A DNA stretch of 64,000 nt from Dama dama (taxonomy: Eukaryota; Chordata; Mammalia; Artiodactyla; Cervidae), in the NCBI RefSeq assembly GCF_033118175.1, contig NC_083695.1, positions 34,489,607 to 34,553,606 on the forward strand. Direction: 5' to 3'. Below are positions 59,035 through 64,000 of this stretch, one piece after another. The notes beneath the pieces were generated by a model. It made no database searches. It had not been told where the DNA came from and saw nothing but the letters and a program-made list of their open reading frames with translations. The translations under genes and the position numbers were made by a program. Each line of letters opens with the position of its first letter. Position 1 is the stretch's first letter.

Positions 59035-59245
59035 TAGACTTCCCTGGTGGCTCAGATGGTAAATAATCCACCTGCAATGCAGGAGAGCCAGGTTTGATCC
59101 CTGGGTGGGGAAGATCCCCTGGAGAAGGAAATGGCAACCCACTCCAGTATTCTTGCCTGGAAAATCCCATATACAGAGGAACCTGGTGGGCCACAGTCCA
59201 TGGACTTGCAAAGAGCCAGACACAACTGAGCATAGTTCATAGTTC
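59035..59245 (+). mobile_element. Bov-tA SINE
   Basis: Head 'gacttccctggtggctcaga', body 'gatcccctggagaaggaaat', tail 'gagcatagttcatagttc'. A perfect 11-bp target-site duplication (aagaatactta) lies at 59024-59034 and 59246-59256. Confidence 0.95.
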
Positions 59246-60469
59246 AAGAATACTTAATGGGGAAAAATAGTTTCTTTCAATAAATGGCGTTGGAAAAACT
59301 GGATATTCAAGTGCAAAAGAATGAAAGTGGAGGCTTATTTACTTACAAAAATTTCCTTGATATTGATCTTGGCAATGACTTCATGAATATGAAATGAGAA
59401 GTACAGAGGGCAAAAGCAAAAATCTGTAAGTAGAACAGTATCAAACTAAAAAAAACCTGTTTTCTTCTTTTGAACAACAAAAGAAATCAACAAAATGAAA
59501 AGGTAGCTTATGGAATGGGAGAAAATATTTGCAAACCACTTATCTGATAAGGGATTAGTATCCAAAGTATATGAGAAACTGTTAGAACTCAGTAACAAAA
59601 AAGCAAATAATGCAATTGAAAAATTTACAAAGGACCTGAATAGACATTTTTTTTTTTTCCAAAAAAGTATTCAGTTGGCCCACAGATACATGAAGAAGTG
59701 CTCAACATCAATAATTATCAGGAAAATGCAAATCAAAACTACAAGAATGGCTGTTATGAAAAAAATAAGTGCTAGCAAGAACGTGGAGAAAAAGGAAATC
59801 TTCTGCACTGTTGGTGGGAATGTAAATTGGTTCAGCCACTATAGAAAACAGTATGGAGGTTCCTTGGAAAATTTAAATTGAACTCACATATGGCCTAGTA
59901 ACTGCACCTCTGCATATATAGCCAAAGGATATGAAATAATTACCTTGAAGAGATATTGGCACCCTTGTGTTCAGTGTGGCATTATCTATAATAGTCAAGA
60001 TGTGGAAACCTAAGTGTTCATTGATGGATGAATGGGAAAAGGAAATGTGAGAATGTATGTGTGTATATATGTAAATGTATAAATGCATATATTTTTATAT
60101 GTGCATTATAAACCTATATGTATATAAATATTATTCAGCCATTAAAATAAAGAATTTTTGCCATTTGTGACAAAAGGGATGAAGCTTTTGGGCATTTTGC
60201 TAAGTGGAATAAATCTGACTAAGAAAAATACTATATGATCTCACTTCATGTAAAATCTAAAAAAAAAACTGGACTCATAGAAACAGTATATATTGGTTGT
60301 TGGTGGGGATGGTCTGGTGGGGGAAATGGGTGAAGTGGTCAAAAAGTATAAACTTCCAATTATAAGATGAGTAAATTATGGGGGATGGAATGTACAGCCT
60401 GGTGACTATAGTTAACAATACTATATTGTATACTTGAAATTTGGTGAGAAAGTATATATTTAAAATTCT

Positions 60470-60502
60470 CCACACACACACATACACACACTCACACACA
60501 TA
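60470..60502. repeat. (CA)n-rich tract within the L1 3' UTR
   Basis: An interrupted CA array (cacacacacacatacacaca...). The L1 3' UTR has a native CA stretch at this position, so it is an expansion of element sequence. Confidence 0.9.
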
Positions 60503-60587
60503 AATTAAAATGATGTGAGGTGATCAATGTGTTAACTAACCTTCTTGTGTTAATAATTTTACAATACATATATCAAATCATGAAGCT

Positions 60588-60618
60588 TCTTTACCATCTG
60601 AGCCACCAGGGAAGCCCA
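60588..60618 (-). mobile_element. SINE head-only fragment (antisense Bov-tA)
   Basis: About 31 bp ('cttctttaccatctgagcca', 'ccagggaagccc') match only the tRNA-like 5' head of Bov-tA in reverse complement. They interrupt the L1 3' end, whose text continues after it. Confidence 0.75.
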
Positions 60619-60737
60619 GACTTATAAAATGTTGTATGTCAGTTATATATCCATGAAGCTGGGGGGGGGATAATTTATTCATAAAATATTAATTATACCC
60701 TTATTTAGGGAATCATTTTGGGTGCTGAAAGTACATA

Positions 60738-60860
60738 AACAAGTTACTGTCAAATCACTGTGTGCTCATTGACTCAGTGAATGTTTGTTGAGTACCTGCT
60801 CTTTTCTAGGCACAATGCTCATTGTTGGGGATACTAAAGTGATTAGAGACATGGATTTTG
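60738..60860. repeat. Old mammalian repeat, unassigned
   Basis: 'gttgagtacctgctcttttc', 'taggcacaatgctcattgtt' and 'ggggatactaaagtg' match a common old repeat terminus. Confidence 0.5.
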
Positions 60861-60926
60861 TTCCCATGGCTACTGTCCCGTGTTCCCATGGCTACTGTCC
60901 CGTGTTCCCATGCAGCTACTGTCTTG
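60861..60926 (+). repeat. 22-bp minisatellite, 3 copies
   Basis: Unit ttcccatggctactgtcc plus cgtg. Copies at 60861-60882 and 60883-60904 are identical; the third (60905-60926) has a CA insertion and small changes. Confidence 0.95.
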
Positions 60927-61059
60927 CAGGAGTGCCTGTCCACTCAGTGTATGCTGATCAGTGGATCTTGGTATCAGAAAATAGGGTGAAGGGAGTGCCT
61001 GGAATTAGGAAAAGAAATGTAAGCAATTTAAGGCATTTACCAAGCATTTTTCATTCTTT

Positions 61060-61382
61060 TTAAGTCTTGGCTTAAATAATCACCTTCTCATAGAAGCCCA
61101 CCCTGGCCACTTGATTTAGTACTACGGTCTCCACTCTTTGAAGTTCCTGATCCTCTAATTCTGGTCTTTTTCTTCTTCCCTTACTACTGCCTGTTACCAC
61201 TGATTACTTTCCAACATGTGATATAATGTACTTATTTATTGGAATTTTTGGAGATGATTTTTGTGTACCTTGTGCTAAAATACGTGCTCCACAAAGGCTG
61301 AAATCTTTGCCCTCCTTGTTCACCAAAGTATCCCAAGTGCCTGAAAGTGTAGTGGGCACTTGAAAGATATTTGTTGAATGGA
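61060..61382 (+). repeat. L2 LINE 3' end
   Basis: 'tagaagcccaccctggccac', 'gtgctccacaaaggctgaaa', 'aagtatcccaagtgcctga' and the terminus 'gatatttgttgaatgga'. Confidence 0.85.
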
Positions 61383-61654
61383 TTAATAAGTGACTGCATG
61401 ACTGAGGCATAGAGTATTATTACACTGTTGGAGGAAACTTGGTGTATTATTCAGTAAGTCATTAATCTTGAGACATTGATGGTCATTAACCTACTAATGT
61501 GAAAGTCTTTTGTTTTGAGGGGCAATGATGTATAATGGCAAAACAAGATGTATTTTCTTTGGTAAAATGTGGCTGGCCCCAGGGTAATTCGGCATCTAGC
61601 TCTGCTCAGGAAAAGCCCTCAGCTGTTGACTTGGTTAAGTTGGGCTGAGCTGTC

Positions 61655-62160
61655 AGAAATATCTTTGTTTCATATAAATTTTAGGATTACTTGTTTCTAG
61701 TTCTGTGAAAAATGTCTTGGGTAATTTGATAGAGATTGTATTAAATCTGCAGATTGCTTTGGGTAGTATGGCCATTTTAATAATATTAATTCTTCCAATC
61801 CAAGAGCATGGGATATCTTTCCATTTTTTTAAATCGTCTTCAGTTTCCATAATTAGTGTTTTGTAGTTCTCAGGATATGTCTTTCACTTCCTTGGTGAGG
61901 TTTTATCCCTAAATATTTTTTAATGCAATTTTAAAGGGGATTATTTACATCCCTTTTCTGGTATTTCATTGATAGTGTAAAGAAAGGCAACCAATTTCTG
62001 TATGTTAATCTTATATTCTGCCAGCTTACTGAATTTGTTGATCAGTTCTAGTAGTTGTGTGAAATCTTTAGGATTTTCTTTATATATAGTATCATGTCAT
62101 TTGCATATAATGACAATTTAATCTCTTCCCTTTCAATTTGATTACCTTTTCTCTTTACTT
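61655..62160 (-). mobile_element. L1 ORF2 fragment, antisense
   Basis: The antisense frame 61653-61850 reads as L1 ORF2 (KKWKDIPCSWIGRINIIKMA, then LPKAICRFNTI). The remaining DNA to 62160 is antisense ORF2 with 'gttgatcagttctagtagtt' and 'catttgcatataatgacaat'. It lacks the 3' end, so it is an internal fragment. Confidence 0.9.
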
Positions 62161-62641
62161 CTTTGTGCAAGAAATAATCACCAACAACACATCACCCAAC
62201 CCAAAGTCTTGGATTAGTACTGATTTGTTCTTTTGATGAAGATTGCTGTGATGTGCTTTGTATTGCCTCTAGGCTAGCCACCCTGAGAGCCCCGTGCTCC
62301 TGCATGATGCTCTGACTTGAGCTCCAGGTCCCGTATTTCCTGGTCAGAAGCTTTTCTTCATATTAACCCTGAGTATACTTTTCATTTTGTTGAAATAAAG
62401 TATTTCTCCTCTCTTGGTCTTGTATGATGTGGTTATACTTGCCACCAGGCAATAGAAGGTGCTGTAAGCTATCCTCTCAGCTGAGATTCCTGGTTTTCCC
62501 CTGCACCCACTCTGAAGCATCATGCCCTAACTCCATAAACCTACTTATGTGTTTGTGAGATGCAGAAAGCTTGATACACACCACTTCTTAGAAAAATCTT
62601 GTACCTTTGATCACTGTAAGTTGCTTACACATTAATTGTAA

Positions 62642-62645
<4 letters not shown>
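62161..62645. other. Unassigned sequence
   Basis: May be the continuation of an older repeat; nothing firm was recognised. Confidence 0.35.

Positions 62646-62678
<33 letters not shown>
62646..62678. repeat. (GT)n microsatellite
   Basis: About 16 GT units. Confidence 0.97.
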
Positions 62679-62681
<3 letters not shown>

Positions 62682-62979
62682 AGGGTGGGTAAGCAGATGG
62701 GCAAGACCTGAGGGAGGGTGGCCAAGAGTAATTCTAAGGCACCAAATACATCAGCTTCCTCCCCAAACTTTCCTCCTTGTTTAGTAAGTGAAGACACGTG
62801 AAAGTGGAACATTTGGCGCTTTGCACCAATATTATGGTGTAAAATTATAGTTAGGAATATTGTGTAAAAATCGTAATAGTTTGCAGTTATAGCTATGGTG
62901 AGAACAGCAGGCAAGACTATAAGCTTTAATTTATGTTGTGCTTTGGACATTTTTCAGAAACTATTTACCCATTACCTCT

Positions 62980-63420
62980 TAGGTCAGTGGCCTAATAATG
63001 CAACAAAGCACTTTTTGAAATTGCAGATAATTTTCAGTGCTCAGATCTCTGTGTAGTATTGATGGGGAGGGTGGTTGATTAGGACCTTGGGAATTGTGCT
63101 TGATGGGAACAATCTGGAAGGAGTGAAAAATTATTAAACACACACAGCGGGAGATGGAGGATTTACCATTGTCGTGCGGTGCTATTAATTCTCATTGCTC
63201 GGTACAGCGGCTTGATTGCATACTGTGAATACTGTTTATTGGAGAATGGGTACAATTTTGCTGCAGTTGTTGTAATGTAATACTAAATGCTAATTAGGCT
63301 TCTAACAATAATTAGAACCTCTTGCCAGACTTAGAAATAGAAACACTCAATTGAATTTACAGAAACAAAGACCTTTAAGCTATGCCAGTAGCAGCTTCGA
63401 CTTCAAAAGTTTTTTACGTT
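62980..63420. other. Candidate conserved non-coding block
   Basis: Repeat-free sequence with 'gtgcggtgctattaattctc', 'aatgctaattaggcttctaa' and 'acaataattagaacc'. Composition resembles developmental enhancers; no ORF. Confidence 0.35.
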
Positions 63421-63725
63421 TTTAGTTACAGAATTGCCAACACATATTTTTTTTTTATGGTGTGCATAATGAGTTCATTTATGTTCTCAATAGGATTATT
63501 TTTAAAATGAGATAAAGCAAACCTCCTCCTCCCCATCTGATGAAGAAAACCTACAAACACAGGTATAAACTGAAATGCACCTTTGTTACCATGCAGATGG
63601 CAAGTGCTGAGCTCCTGGGTGTGTGGGGAAGGCGGGGCTGGGCTGGGAGCTTGGCTGATGGGGGTTTCGGCTCCATTGTGGATACTTTTCCCTTGAACCC
63701 TTCGATGTCCCCTCTCTTCACTCAG

Positions 63726-63754
63726 ACACACACACACACACACACACACACACA
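63726..63754. repeat. (CA)n microsatellite
   Basis: About 14 CA units. The apparent ORFs across it (63426-63755 -, 63540-63887 +) only translate the repeat. Confidence 0.97.
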
Positions 63755-64000
63755 TCAGTTATCACCTGATTGCCTGAGTTGTTTTATTCTTTTTAGCTGC
63801 TTTGCTTTGTCAAACTTTTTAAGTCTACCAGGATGGCAGAACTCTCAGCAAAGTAGGGAGTGTGTCAGGTTGAGCTGTGAGCGGTAATTAGCTAAGAACT
63901 TCCCTGGCATTCTTTGGGCCTTGTGGTTTTACCCCATCACTGCTGGGCTGGAGGCTTGGGCGGCTCCCAGAAATGTGGCCATGGACAAGTCAAGGAGGTC
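63755..64000. other. Unique sequence at window edge
   Basis: No feature was recognised. Confidence 0.4.

Larger units (their letters stand above)
55700..60670 (+). mobile_element. Old L1 LINE with most of ORF2 and full 3' UTR, split by SINEs
   Basis: Sense L1 begins just before ORF2 ('gtagcagatacacaaaagat'), passes the endonuclease start ('aacataaatggattaac'), the reverse-transcriptase region ('acaagacaagggtgtctgct' near 58263), the C-terminal region ('caactataagagattgatg' near 58632) and the 3' UTR ('gatgtgaggtgatcaatgtg' near 60512). It ends near 60670. Stops and frameshifts are everywhere; the longest open relics are 58688-58897 and 59510-59881, both L1-like. The 3' UTR resembles the L1MA/L1MB class. 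Three SINEs and one SINE fragment interrupt it. Confidence 0.88.

Noticed and set aside
60861..60926. CRISPR-like array
   Set aside because: The 22-bp units are directly adjacent with no spacers, and the genome is mammalian. It is a minisatellite.
63426..63887. Cys-Val and His-Thr repeat proteins
   Set aside because: They are translations of the (CA)n array.

Overview
This window is nuclear DNA from a ruminant, most likely a bovid. The evidence is the repeat content. There are many BovB (RTE-type) LINE fragments, Bov-tA and BOV-A2 SINEs whose bodies derive from BovB, CHR-type tRNA-derived SINEs, and ruminant L1 3' ends. Older mammalian MIR and L2 copies lie beneath them. I found no intact host protein-coding gene, no convincing multi-exon structure and no functional RNA gene. 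It reads as intergenic or deep intronic sequence. Nearly every long reading frame is a decayed LINE ORF, a translated SINE, or a dinucleotide repeat.

Layout. 0-7.5 kb is repeat-dense: a BovB copy, an L1 cut by a SINE, a CHR SINE, an L1 with an inverted 5' part, and a SINE/BovB chimera. 7.5-16.1 kb has almost no ruminant-specific insertions and holds candidate conserved non-coding sequence. 16.1-22.3 kb has a BovB and a SINE inserted at one site, an unrecognised short ORF, an L2, and two BovB copies in inverted orientation that are almost identical over about 555 bp. 22.3-30.9 kb is nearly free of lineage-specific transposons. 31-35.4 kb holds an L1 3' end, an L2 split by a SINE, and the longest BovB of the window (about 2.1 kb), inserted inside a Bov-tA SINE. 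36.8-37.1 kb and 43.6-43.7 kb are small CpG-containing patches in unique sequence. 39.2-46.0 kb is another transposon-poor stretch. 46-53.3 kb has CHR, Bov-tA, L2 and MIR copies. 55.7-60.7 kb is one old sense-strand L1, with most of ORF2 and its 3' UTR, cut by later SINEs. 61-64 kb has an L2, an antisense L1 ORF2 piece, two CA/GT arrays and a possible conserved element.

The elements depend on one another. BovB and L1 encode the retrotransposition machinery. Bov-tA/BOV-A2 are thought to be mobilised by BovB, and CHR and other poly(A)-tailed insertions by L1. The target-site duplications quoted below let the nesting order be read. No new biological system was found. The most unusual objects are retrotransposition by-products (a SINE-head/BovB chimera, a bare poly(A) insertion with target-site duplication, a twin-primed L1, three copies of one target site) and the inverted BovB pair. 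All family assignments and identities are by eye from consensus knowledge; no alignment was run.
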